A stretch of 13,736 bases of DNA from Methanofollis sp. Lineage in GTDB: Archaea > Halobacteriota > Methanomicrobia > Methanomicrobiales > Methanofollaceae. A program made the translations under genes and the position numbers. Shown here piece by piece: positions 1 to 6,643 of this stretch. The stretch is taken from the NCBI GenBank assembly GCA_028696365.1, contig JAQVHG010000029.1, forward strand, positions 1-13,736, written 5' to 3'. Numbering within the stretch: the first letter of the stretch is position 1; each line of letters starts with the position of its first letter. The notes under the pieces are model-generated. The model saw only the letters and a program-made list of their open reading frames with translations, did not search any database and was not told the DNA's origin.

Positions 1-48
1 AATCCAGATGATCGATTGAGGTCTGGATCCTTCCGGGATATACTTGAG

Positions 49-55
49 TTTAATA
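49..55 (+). promoter_or_regulatory. Possible TATA box for the ACT-MBL gene
   Basis: The AT-rich string tttaata sits about 30 bases before the ATG at 84. That is the distance expected of an archaeal TATA box driving a leaderless or nearly leaderless transcript. No Shine-Dalgarno sequence is visible before that ATG, which fits. This is weak positional evidence only. Confidence 0.3.
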
Positions 56-83
56 CCACTCACGAAAAAAACTATACCCGACT

Positions 84-1607
84 ATGGAGACCAGGGAAGA
101 GAAGTTCTCCTTCATCGCCCGCATGCCCAACCGTCCCGGCACCCTCCAGCAGGCGGCCCGGATCATCACCGAGCACGGCGGGAACATCAACCGGATCCAG
201 TACAGCCGACGCATCGACCCGAGAACGGTATTCTTCGAGGTGACCGCACCGAAAGAAGCCCACGCCGCGATTAGGCACCGCCTCGCCGCCATCGGCTACC
301 TCCAGACCGCCCTCCCCGGCCCCGGCATCCTCCGTTTCCACGTCCACCTCCCCCACACCTCAGGTGCCCTCTCCGCCTTCCTCGACCTGACGACAAAGGC
401 CGGGGCCAACATCGCCCTCATCGACTTCGACGACGCTGGCCCCCACCCCGACCGCGTCACCGTCTCGGTCAACCTGGAGGAGCGCGGGCAGGCCGAAACC
501 CTCCTCGATGCCCTCAAGTCGCGCTATCCCCTTGAGATCCTGGAGTACGACACTACGGGCAGTTCCCTCGACGAGACCGTCTTCTACCTCTGCTTCGCAC
601 AAAGGGTCCGCGAGATCATCGGCCCGACCGGCGACGGCTTCCTCCTCCGCCTCCTACACGATATCAACCATGTCGTCCAGGAACTCGGCGCACGGGGTGA
701 AGACCCGCGGGCCGTCTTCGAGAGCGTCCTGCAGACCGGCGAAAGTCTGCGGCGGACCTGCGGCGAGGGGTTCTATGCCGACGTCCAGCAGGTGGCGGTC
801 ACGCCTGAGATGAACCTCTTCTGCTTCCAGCTCCCGGGCGGCGGGAACGTCTACCTCCTCCGCACCGCCGAGGAGAGCCTGATGATCGACACCGGGTATG
901 GGATCTATTATCCCGACGTCATCAGGATGCTCAACCACTACGGCCTTGGCAACGGCACCAAGCTCAAGACGGTCCTGCTCACCCATGCCGACGCCGACCA
1001 CTGCGGTGCCGCCGGGTTCTACGAGGCCCCGGCCATGATGCACCCCACCTCCGCGGCGATCATCGAGACCTCGAACCGTGCCTTCGCCTCGCCGGTCGAG
1101 AGCTCGGTCCTGGAGATGGTCTACACCACTATCATCAACCTCTTCTCGCAGTTCAATCCACCAGAGGACTACACCCTCTTCGACGGTCCGACCAGCGAAG
1201 TCCGCGGGATCTTCCCGGTCATCCACCACTTCACCTTCGGCGGGCTCAAGTTCGAGGTGCTGGAGGGGTACGGCGGCCATGTGCAGGGGATGGTCTACGT
1301 CTTCTGCCCGAGTTGCGGCCTCCTCTTCACCAGCGACACCGTCATCAACTTCGGCAGCCTCACCGAGGAGCGCAAGACCTACAGTTCACTCGCCGATTTC
1401 CTGGTCACCTCGGTGAACGTCGACTCGGCCACGGCCAGGCGCGAGCGTCGGGCCCTCATGGAGGTCGCGGCCGAGACCGACCAGGGCCTTGTGGAGAAGG
1501 GGCGGCGCTGTTATATCTGCGGCGGGCACGGGGCGGTCTCGGTACTCGACGCCGACAGGAGGTTGGAGGCCGTCGGCGAGGTGGAGCACTACACTCATCA
1601 GGGATGA
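84..1607 (+). CDS. ACT-domain / metallo-beta-lactamase fold fusion protein
   Basis: A 507-residue, probably cytoplasmic protein. Residues about 5-75 and 84-155 each read as an ACT-like ligand-binding domain; the first carries the ARMPNRPGTL...GGNINRI pattern. A helical linker (about 156-230) leads to a metallo-beta-lactamase fold (about 237-495). The metal motif is T300-H-A-D-A-D-H306, so the second His of the usual HxHxDH is Asp303. The later ligand candidates H399 (GGHVQG), D418 (FTSDT) and H482 (CGGHG) are all present. Two CxxC pairs, C408-PS-C411 and C476-YI-C479, lie beside the H399/D418 and H482 segments and could form a structural metal site. ACT domains usually bind amino acids, so allosteric control of a hydrolase or oxidoreductase is plausible. 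Substrate and reaction are unknown. The ATG at 84 is chosen because the ACT fold begins immediately after it; no ribosome site is seen. Confidence 0.85.
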   Translation: METREEKFSFIARMPNRPGTLQQAARIITEHGGNINRIQYSRRIDPRTVFFEVTAPKEAHAAIRHRLAAIGYLQTALPGPGILRFHVHLPHTSGALSAFLDLTTKAGANIALIDFDDAGPHPDRVTVSVNLEERGQAETLLDALKSRYPLEILEYDTTGSSLDETVFYLCFAQRVREIIGPTGDGFLLRLLHDINHVVQELGARGEDPRAVFESVLQTGESLRRTCGEGFYADVQQVAVTPEMNLFCFQLPGGGNVYLLRTAEESLMIDTGYGIYYPDVIRMLNHYGLGNGTKLKTVLLTHADADHCGAAGFYEAPAMMHPTSAAIIETSNRAFASPVESSVLEMVYTTIINLFSQFNPPEDYTLFDGPTSEVRGIFPVIHHFTFGGLKFEVLEGYGGHVQGMVYVFCPSCGLLFTSDTVINFGSLTEERKTYSSLADFLVTSVNVDSATARRERRALMEVAAETDQGLVEKGRRCYICGGHGAVSVLDADRRLEAVGEVEHYTHQG

Positions 1608-1652
1608 GGGCGTCCCCGGCTCCTGATCTTATTTCGACTCAGGGCGGTCTCC

Positions 1653-1722
1653 CCCTATTCTTCCTCCCATGGGTCCAGGGGTGATGTCCTCGACCTATTG
1701 TATCGCGGGGGGCCTGCGGGGT
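1653..1722 (-). repeat. Fragment of the 233-bp dispersed element
   Basis: The block cgacctattgtatcgcgggg (1690-1709) closely matches cgacctatcgtgtcgcgggg inside the full copy downstream (about 1915-1934). The preceding cctattcttcctcccatggg resembles the TCCCAGGGG-type core of the 6644 copy. It is read as a decayed piece of a second copy next to the first. The two blocks need not be in the same orientation, so strand is uncertain. Confidence 0.45.
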
Positions 1723-1761
1723 GCAGCTTCCCGACGAAGATGAGCGGGAAATAATTTGTTC

Positions 1762-1994
1762 GGCTCTGTAGAAACCCTCACCAATTGTGTGAGTGAGACG
1801 TGTGTCCCCCGCCTTTCCACCCCTTTGGCCGGGGGCTCTGCCCCCGGACCCCCGGGAGCACGATAAGGTCGGGAAGGCAGAATAGATGACCATGAGGCGG
1901 GTGCTGCTGTCCACGACCTATCGTGTCGCGGGGGGTTTGGGGGGCGGCCAAGCCCCCCGCCAGAGAAATCGTTCAAGAGGATTTTTACAGAGCC
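1762..1994 (+). mobile_element. 233-bp MITE-like element, copy 1 (full length)
   Basis: The ends are inverted copies of each other: ggctctgtagaaaccctca on the left, and on the right a sequence whose reverse complement is ggctctgtaaaaatcctctt. The interior has no open frame of note and carries G/C-run blocks (ggccgggggctctgccc; ggggcggccaagccccccgc) that can pair locally. Reverse-complemented, it aligns along its whole length with 6644-6876, which is also 233 bases. No target-site duplication is visible at this copy. It is read as a non-autonomous element or a structured intergenic repeat. Confidence 0.7.
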
Positions 1995-2181
1995 CTCTTT
2001 TTCAGTCCTTTCCATCAGGTTACAGCAGGCGCCGCCATTAGACAACAGATATTGCGCCACCTGATCCCTATTCCCGCACCGTCCTGGCGAGATCGTCGAT
2101 CAGTTACAACAATTCTAAACTTTCACACACCCGGACCCGGACACCATGAGATCCAGGTCATCTCCTGTGTGTCTGTTCTGC

Positions 2182-2229
2182 TGTACTATAGTATAGAGAG
2201 AGACGCGTCTCTCTCTATACTATAGTACA
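2182..2229. repeat. Perfect 48-bp palindrome, no spacer
   Basis: Bases 2182-2205 are the exact reverse complement of 2206-2229, with the centre at acg|cgt. Each arm is tgtactatag, tatagagaga, gacg and its mirror, and each contains the smaller palindrome tactatagta. The match stops at C2181/C2230. It lies in the convergent gap, 108 bases beyond the half-ferritin stop and 575 bases beyond the ACT-MBL stop. It could act as a bidirectional transcript end, a protein-binding site or a cruciform-forming site; the sequence does not say which. Confidence 0.95.
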
Positions 2230-2336
2230 CTACGATCCAGCGCTTTTCCTTGTCGTTTGATCCTTGCAACATCTGCTGAAAAACTGCGGTAAACCTGCTG
2301 CAATGATGTAAGTATCGCCACGGGCAGGGGCTGGTT

Positions 2337-2642
2337 TTACTTCTTCATCCCCTCGATCATTTCCTCGACCTCTTCGGCGCCCTCCCGATAGAAGGCCTCC
2401 TCCTCAGGGTAGAGTTCCTTGAGCAGACGGAGGAACTCACCGGCATGCACGATCTCCTCCTCGGCGATGTCCAGAAGAACCTCCCTGGCCAGTTCGTGCT
2501 CGACCGACTCGGCGAGTTGCTGGTAGATCTGCACGGCTTCGTATTCGGCGGCGATCATGAACCTGATCGCCCGTATCAGTTCCATGTCGGTCAACTTTCT
2601 CCCGTACGCATTCCCGGCAAAGGGGTTGGCAAACTCAGGCAT
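2337..2642 (-). CDS. Ferritin-like half-ferritin of the encapsulated ferritin (EncFtn/FLP) type
   Basis: At 101 residues it has one helix pair rather than the four-helix bundle of full ferritins or rubrerythrins, so it must self-associate to build a di-iron site. E33, Y40, E63 and H66 reproduce the spacing of the ferroxidase residues E32, Y39, E62 and H65 recalled for Rhodospirillum rubrum EncFtn. The stretch TDMELIRAIR...LLDIAEEE..HAGEF also closely resembles, from memory, the ferritin-like domain fused to encapsulin in Pyrococcus. The likely role is iron oxidation and storage or peroxide/oxygen defence. The acidic C-terminus is typical, but no obvious encapsulin-targeting tail follows it, and no encapsulin gene is in the window. 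The start is supported by gggaag just upstream and by a TATA box about 36 bases away. It stands alone as a monocistronic unit. Confidence 0.87.
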   Translation of the reverse strand: MPEFANPFAGNAYGRKLTDMELIRAIRFMIAAEYEAVQIYQQLAESVEHELAREVLLDIAEEEIVHAGEFLRLLKELYPEEEAFYREGAEEVEEMIEGMKK

Positions 2643-2650
2643 TCTTCTTC

Positions 2651-2676
2651 CCTCGTATCGTGCGATCGATGCGAGG
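2651..2676 (-). promoter_or_regulatory. Candidate operator: 10-base inverted repeat at the half-ferritin start site
   Basis: The arms cctcgtatcg (2651-2660) and cgatgcgagg (2667-2676) pair at 9 of 10 positions around a 6-base centre. The repeat falls between the TATA box and the ATG, so it overlaps the expected transcription start and leader. A bound repressor, or the hairpin in the mRNA, could control expression by iron or redox state; the regulator is unknown. Confidence 0.5.
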
Positions 2677-2677
2677 G

Positions 2678-2687
2678 TATATATGTA
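2678..2687 (-). promoter_or_regulatory. TATA box of the half-ferritin gene
   Basis: Read on the minus strand this is tacatatata. It lies about 40 bases before the ATG at 2642, which predicts transcription start near 2655 and a leader of roughly 13 bases. Confidence 0.6.
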
Positions 2688-2800
2688 TGATCTTTTGGAT
2701 CACGCGCCGCCTGGAACCACTTTGATCCTGTCACACATCTCAACAATCGGATTTATAGAATTTCCCAGATGGCTGACTCTGCGGCGGATGTGCCGCTCTC

Positions 2801-2817
2801 GAAAGCCTATGGCTTTC
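2801..2817. repeat. Tri-loop hairpin 1
   Basis: The stem gaaagcc / ggctttc is perfect over 7 bp around the loop tat. It is flanked by ctc on the left and tcg on the right, a layout shared with the other hairpins of this window. Confidence 0.7.
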
Positions 2818-2851
2818 TCGACTCCTTCCAGTCGCACTTGAAGAGATACAC

Positions 2852-2870
2852 GGAAGATCAAAGATCTTCC
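2852..2870. repeat. Tri-loop hairpin 2
   Basis: The stem ggaagatc / gatcttcc is perfect over 8 bp around the loop aaa. Confidence 0.75.
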
Positions 2871-2875
2871 TATCA

Positions 2876-2896
2876 AGGAAATGCTCCGCATTTCCT
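2876..2896. repeat. Tri-loop hairpin 3
   Basis: The stem aggaaatgc / gcatttcct is perfect over 9 bp around the loop tcc. It begins 6 bases after hairpin 2. Confidence 0.75.
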
Positions 2897-2934
2897 ATGT
2901 TCTCAAGTTCCCCCCGGTCGCACCGCCGAACCCC

Positions 2935-3153
2935 TCTCTTCATAGTCATTGACTGTGCCTTCCGGCCCTATCTCCCTCCCAGGGGAACGAGCGAGAGCGA
3001 GTTCGAGAAGATGGGGGAAGGCAGAATGTTCGCACTCGCACCATGGAAAAGGCGAGAGCATCTCAAGAGCCCGGTTTTTCCGAATTCTCATCATCGAGTG
3101 AGTGGCACGCCTCAGAAAAGAATGATCGATTCAGAGAGATTCTACAGAGTCTG
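2935..3153 (+). mobile_element. Decayed copy of the 233-bp element
   Basis: The block starting ctctcttcatagtcattgac, followed by tgtgccttcc and later tcccagggg, matches the core of the 6644 copy (ctctcttcatgttcaatgaa, tgtgccttcc, tcccagggg) in the same order and spacing. The right end agagattctacagagtc (3135-3151) is the expected inverted terminus. The middle, about 3000-3130, has diverged and no left terminus is recognisable. Confidence 0.5.
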
Positions 3154-3199
3154 AAAATCCTCTCTTCATACTGCCCGCCTCCGCCACTCCCGGGCAACA

Positions 3200-3207
3200 T
3201 TTAAAAA
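3200..3207 (+). promoter_or_regulatory. TATA box of the osmolyte importer operon
   Basis: tttaaaaa lies about 38 bases before the ATG at 3241, predicting a start near 3229. The purine-rich gggggacgag just before the ATG is the ribosome site. The preceding tccc (3222-3225 area) could pair with that G-run. Confidence 0.6.
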
Positions 3208-3240
3208 CCATGAACGGCTTCTCCCATCTGGGGGACGAGA

Positions 3241-4137
3241 ATGAAAAGAATGATGACCGCAGGTGCGGTCCTCGTAGTCGCCGCCCTCTGCATTGCCGGG
3301 TGCACCGAGATCCCCGGCATGGGCGGCGAGACCGTGGTGGTCGGGGCCAAGACCTTCAATGAACAGTACATCCTGGCCGAGATGGTCGCCCTCCTCCTGG
3401 AGGACGCCGGGTATACGACCGAGATGAAGGCAAACCTCAACGACCTCTCTCTCTTTGAAGGGATCAAGAAAGACCAGGTAGACGTCTACGTCGAATATAC
3501 CGGGACGGCCTACTCGCAACTCCTCAAACTCCCGCCCATGGAGACCTGGGAGCCAGAGGTCGTCTACGCCGACGTGGTGAAGGGCCTGGAGGCCGAGAAC
3601 ATCACCGTCCTCTCGCGCCTCGGGTTCAGGGACGACTACACCATCGCCGTCCCAGAGGCCTGGGCCGAGGAGAAAGGCGTGACCACGGTCTCTGACCTCG
3701 CGCCCTATGCCGGCGAGATGGTGCTGGTCACCGACTACGTCTTTGCCGAGCGTGCGGACGGCCTGCCGCAGGTGGCAAAGGTCTACAACTTCACCTTCAA
3801 GGAGGCGAAACCGATGTCGCCGACCCTGATGTACGACGTGATCAAGAGCGGCGAGGCCGACGCGGTCACCCCGTACACCACCGACACCAGGGTGGACCTC
3901 TACGATCTGCGAGTCCTCGAGGACGACCGGGCGGCTTTCCCGCCGTACCACGCGGTCCTGCTCGCAAACGAGAAGGTCGCCGGGGACGAGAAGGCGGTTG
4001 AAGCGCTCGGCGTGCTCTCCGACCGGATCGACGCCGACACCATGCGGAGGCTCAACCATGAGTTCGATATCGAGAAGAGAGAGGCACGTGCGATCGCCCA
4101 GGACTATCTCGTCGCCGAAGGGCTGATCCAGGGTTAG
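3241..4137 (+). CDS. Glycine betaine/choline-type osmolyte ABC transporter, substrate-binding lipoprotein (OpuC-like)
   Basis: A 298-residue extracellular binding protein of the OpuAC/OpuCC superfamily. A lysine/arginine start and hydrophobic run end in the lipobox L16-C-I-A-G-C21, so it is likely lipid-anchored at Cys21. The family hallmarks GAKTFNEQYILAEM (35-48) and VDVYVEYTGTAY (80-91) are clear, with the ligand-facing YVEYTGT stretch. It delivers the osmolyte (glycine betaine, carnitine or choline; the exact ligand is not readable) to the two permeases encoded downstream. It is the first gene of a four-gene operon, with its own TATA box and ribosome site, and ends 9 bases before the ATPase gene. 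Methanogens commonly take up glycine betaine against salt stress, which fits. Confidence 0.93.
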   Translation: MKRMMTAGAVLVVAALCIAGCTEIPGMGGETVVVGAKTFNEQYILAEMVALLLEDAGYTTEMKANLNDLSLFEGIKKDQVDVYVEYTGTAYSQLLKLPPMETWEPEVVYADVVKGLEAENITVLSRLGFRDDYTIAVPEAWAEEKGVTTVSDLAPYAGEMVLVTDYVFAERADGLPQVAKVYNFTFKEAKPMSPTLMYDVIKSGEADAVTPYTTDTRVDLYDLRVLEDDRAAFPPYHAVLLANEKVAGDEKAVEALGVLSDRIDADTMRRLNHEFDIEKREARAIAQDYLVAEGLIQG

Positions 4138-4146
4138 ACCCATGCA

Positions 4147-5271
4147 ATGACGCGTCTCTTCGAGCGGATCGACGCCGTCGACCTCGCCGGGCTCACCAAA
4201 CGGTATGGCGGGCGCTCGGCAGTCGAGGACCTCGACCTTGAGATCGAGGGCGGCGAACTCCTGGTCCTCATCGGGGCGAGCGGGTCAGGGAAGACCACGA
4301 CCCTGCGAATGATCAACCGGCTCGTCGAGCAAGACGAAGGGACGGTCAGGATCAACGGCACCGACACGAGAGACCTCGACGTGGTCGCCCTCAGGCGGAG
4401 CATCGGGTATGTGATCCAGGAGGTCGGGCTCTTCCCGCACATGAGCGTCGGGGAGAACGTCGGGCTCCTCCCCACCCTCGAAGCCTGGGAGAAGGAGCGG
4501 GTGCGGGCACGGGTCGACGACCTCCTCGACCTCGTCGACCTCCCACCCGAGACCTACGCCGCCCGCTACCCGAGGGAACTTTCCGGTGGGCAGCAGCAAC
4601 GCGTCGGCCTCGCCCGCGCCATCGCCACCGACCCGCCGCTCGTGTTGATGGACGAGCCCTTCGGCGCCCTGGACCCAATCCTCCGGCGGCAACTCCAGGA
4701 CGAGTTCGAGGAGATCAAGGCGGCGCTCGGCCGGACCATCGTCTTCGTCACCCACGACATCGACGAGGCCTTCAAACTCGGCGACCGGGTAGGGGTGATG
4801 CACGACGCCCGCCTCGTCCAGGTCGGGCGGCCCGAAGAACTCATCCTGGACCCGGCCTCCGACGTTGTGGCCAGGATGGTCGACGCCGACCGTAAGTTCA
4901 GGCACCTGGAGAGCCTCCGGGTGCAGGACCTGATGCTCCCGCTCCTCAGGTCGTACCTTGTGCCCGGCGAGACGGCGGTCGGCCCGGGGTTCGAGGCGAT
5001 GATGGAAGGCGACGTCGGCGTCGCGGTCGTCACCGAGGGTGGGCAGGTGGTTGGGACGGTGCGGCGCCGGGAGGCCTACACCCACCGCCGCGACGGCACG
5101 ACGATGGCGGCGATCGCTGCACCGCCCCTCGTCTTCGCCCCTGCCGACCCGCTCCCCGCCGCCCTCGCCGACCTGAAGAGGGCCGGGTCCTCCTTCGCCC
5201 TGGTGACCGACGACGACGGCCACCCGCTCGGCCTCCTCCTTGCCGACGAGGTGCTGATGAGGCTGGTATGA
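4147..5271 (+). CDS. Osmolyte ABC transporter ATP-binding protein with CBS domains (OpuCA/ProV-like)
   Basis: A 374-residue ATPase. Visible motifs are Walker A GASGSGKT (43-50), Q-loop Gln91, signature LSGGQQQ (145-151), Walker B LVLMDE (165-170), the D-loop ALD (174-176) and the switch His203 in VTHD. Residues about 258-374 form a tandem CBS module (VQDLM...VGVAVV; later SSFALVTDDDGHPLGLLL). In OpuA/OpuC importers this module senses ionic strength or cyclic nucleotides and gates transport. It energises the permeases that follow. The start is placed at the ATG of ATGACGCG, 9 bases after the binding-protein stop; a nearby ATG at 4142 is out of frame. Its stop overlaps the next start as ATGA, indicating translational coupling. 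Confidence 0.93.
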   Translation: MTRLFERIDAVDLAGLTKRYGGRSAVEDLDLEIEGGELLVLIGASGSGKTTTLRMINRLVEQDEGTVRINGTDTRDLDVVALRRSIGYVIQEVGLFPHMSVGENVGLLPTLEAWEKERVRARVDDLLDLVDLPPETYAARYPRELSGGQQQRVGLARAIATDPPLVLMDEPFGALDPILRRQLQDEFEEIKAALGRTIVFVTHDIDEAFKLGDRVGVMHDARLVQVGRPEELILDPASDVVARMVDADRKFRHLESLRVQDLMLPLLRSYLVPGETAVGPGFEAMMEGDVGVAVVTEGGQVVGTVRRREAYTHRRDGTTMAAIAAPPLVFAPADPLPAALADLKRAGSSFALVTDDDGHPLGLLLADEVLMRLV

Positions 5272-5906
5272 CCGACGGCGGAATGCTCGAACTCTGGCAG
5301 GACTACAACCTCACGGTCAGGACCGTCGAGCACCTGGCGATGTTCTCGGTCGCACTCCTCCTCTCAGTGGCCGTCGGGTTTGCCGTCGGCGTCTTCCTCT
5401 CCAGGCGGCGGCGCTATGCCGGGGTCTCCTTTGCCGCCCTCAACACCCTGGAGACCTTCCCCGACCTCGCCCTCCTCGCGATCCTCATCCCGCTCCTCGG
5501 GATCGGGGCGGTCCCGACCGTCGCCGCCTGCGTCCTCTACTCAGTCCTACCCATCGCCCGCAACACCTACACCGGACTGACGAGCGTGAGCGCCGGGCAC
5601 GTCGACGCCGCCGAGAGCATCGGGCTTACGAACCGCGAGGTGCTCATCCATATCCGCATTCCCCTCGCCCTCCCGATGCTCGCTGGCGGGGTGCGGATCG
5701 CCGTCGTCTTCACGATGGGGATCGTCACCCTCGGTGGACTCGTCGGCGCCGGGGGACTCGGCGTCCCGCTCCAGACCGGGATCTTCAACAACATGCCAGG
5801 CCTGATCCTCCTCTCTGGCGCATGGGTCGGGCTCCTCGCCGTCCTCTTCGACGGGGTCGCCGCCGTGGTCGAGCGCCGCCTGAGCCGGAGATATGGGGCA
5901 TGGTAG
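5268..5906 (+). CDS. Osmolyte ABC transporter permease 1 (OpuCB/OpuCD-like)
   Basis: A 212-residue integral membrane protein with about five or six hydrophobic segments. The cytoplasmic coupling (EAA) loop is HVDAAESIGLTNREVLIHIR (111-130), which docks on the ATPase. The LETFPDLALLAILIPLLGIG stretch (61-80) is typical of ProW/OpuC permeases. Its ATG overlaps the ATPase stop by 4 bases, and its own stop overlaps the second permease start (ATGGTAG). The two permeases share the GIG...GLTNRE pattern and probably form a heterodimer. Confidence 0.92.
   Translation: MTDGGMLELWQDYNLTVRTVEHLAMFSVALLLSVAVGFAVGVFLSRRRRYAGVSFAALNTLETFPDLALLAILIPLLGIGAVPTVAACVLYSVLPIARNTYTGLTSVSAGHVDAAESIGLTNREVLIHIRIPLALPMLAGGVRIAVVFTMGIVTLGGLVGAGGLGVPLQTGIFNNMPGLILLSGAWVGLLAVLFDGVAAVVERRLSRRYGAW
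5887..5892 (+). promoter_or_regulatory. Ribosome binding site deciding the permease 2 start
   Basis: GGAGAT lies 7 bases before the ATG at 5900, inside the end of permease 1. It favours 5900 over the in-frame ATG at 5822, whose extra arginine-rich residues read like an off-frame shadow. Confidence 0.65.
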
Positions 5907-6508
5907 CCATCGCCACCGTTCTCGCCGCCTCGCTCCAGCACGTCGCCCTCGCCTACTCCGCCCTCCTCGTCGCCGTCGCCCTCTCGGTCCCCCTCGCCGT
6001 CCTCTCCCTCTCCTCCCGCACGCTTGCCTCGGTGGTGATGACCGGCGCAAACCTTGCCCAGGCGGTGCCGAGCCTTGCCATCGTCGCCTTCGTCGTCCCG
6101 CTCCTCGGGATCGGGTTCTACCCGGCGCTCATCGTCTTGGTGCTGCGGCCCCTCCTCCCGGTCGTCAAGAACACCTGGATCGGGCTCTCGAACGTGGACC
6201 CCGGCATCATCGACGCCGCCGTAGGCATCGGGCTCACGAACCGCGAGATCACCTGGCGGGTCAGGTTCCCGCTCGCCTACCCGGCCTTCTTCGCGGGCGT
6301 CCGCTTCGCCGCGATCCTCACCAACAGCGTCGCCGTGCTCACCGCACTCATCGGGAGCGGGGGGCTTGGTAACCTCATCTTCGAGGGGATCGCCGGCACC
6401 AACACCCAGACCCTTCTCGCCGGCGCCCTCCCGGCGATCCTGATCGCCGTCCTCGTCGACGCCGGGCTTGCGGCGCTGGAGCGGCGGGTGGTGTACGAGG
6501 GGGCGTGA
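5900..6508 (+). CDS. Osmolyte ABC transporter permease 2 (OpuCB/OpuCD-like)
   Basis: A 202-residue membrane protein and the second permease of the importer. The EAA loop is IIDAAVGIGLTNREITWRVR (103-122). The segments NLAQAVPSLAIVAFVVPLLG (51-70) and LIGSGGLGNLIFEG are family-typical. The open frame runs back to 5822, but the extra 26 residues are unlike a transporter N-terminus and coincide with permease 1 coding sequence. The ATG at 5900, with GGAGAT ahead, overlaps the permease 1 stop by 7 bases. It is the last gene of the operon; no clear terminator follows, only gene-free repeat DNA. Confidence 0.92.
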   Translation: MVAIATVLAASLQHVALAYSALLVAVALSVPLAVLSLSSRTLASVVMTGANLAQAVPSLAIVAFVVPLLGIGFYPALIVLVLRPLLPVVKNTWIGLSNVDPGIIDAAVGIGLTNREITWRVRFPLAYPAFFAGVRFAAILTNSVAVLTALIGSGGLGNLIFEGIAGTNTQTLLAGALPAILIAVLVDAGLAALERRVVYEGA

Positions 6509-6643
6509 TTCCCCTATGAGATGATAGGAGACTGCAAAAAAATGGATCTAATAGGGATGATCCTCTTTCGCATAAACCACAGTGGACTGTTGGAAGAGGA
6601 TGCAGAGAGAAGAACGATGAAACCAGGGAGAATGAGAAAATTT

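Larger units (their letters stand above)
1608..2336. other. Gene-free region with element copies and a 48-bp palindrome
   Basis: No convincing gene lies in this 729-base gap between two convergent genes. Its open frames are short and follow GC-rich repeat sequence. It holds a fragment of the dispersed element (1653-1722), a full 233-bp copy (1762-1994) and a perfect 48-base palindrome (2182-2229). The stretch 1995-2181 shows nothing recognisable. Confidence 0.7.
2688..3196. other. Gene-free region with three tri-loop hairpins and an element remnant
   Basis: No credible gene lies between the divergent half-ferritin and importer promoters. The stretch holds three perfect short hairpins (2801-2817, 2852-2870, 2876-2896) and a decayed copy of the dispersed element (about 2935-3153). 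Open frames here are short and cross the repeats. Confidence 0.65.

Noticed and set aside
3166..4143. 325-codon open frame on the minus strand
   Set aside because: It is antisense to the binding-protein gene, has a composition typical of GC-rich shadow frames, and shows no family pattern. The plus-strand gene has a lipobox and clear motifs.
4285..5223. 312-codon open frame on the minus strand
   Set aside because: Antisense shadow of the ABC ATPase, rich in Gly/Val/His from reversed GC-rich codons.
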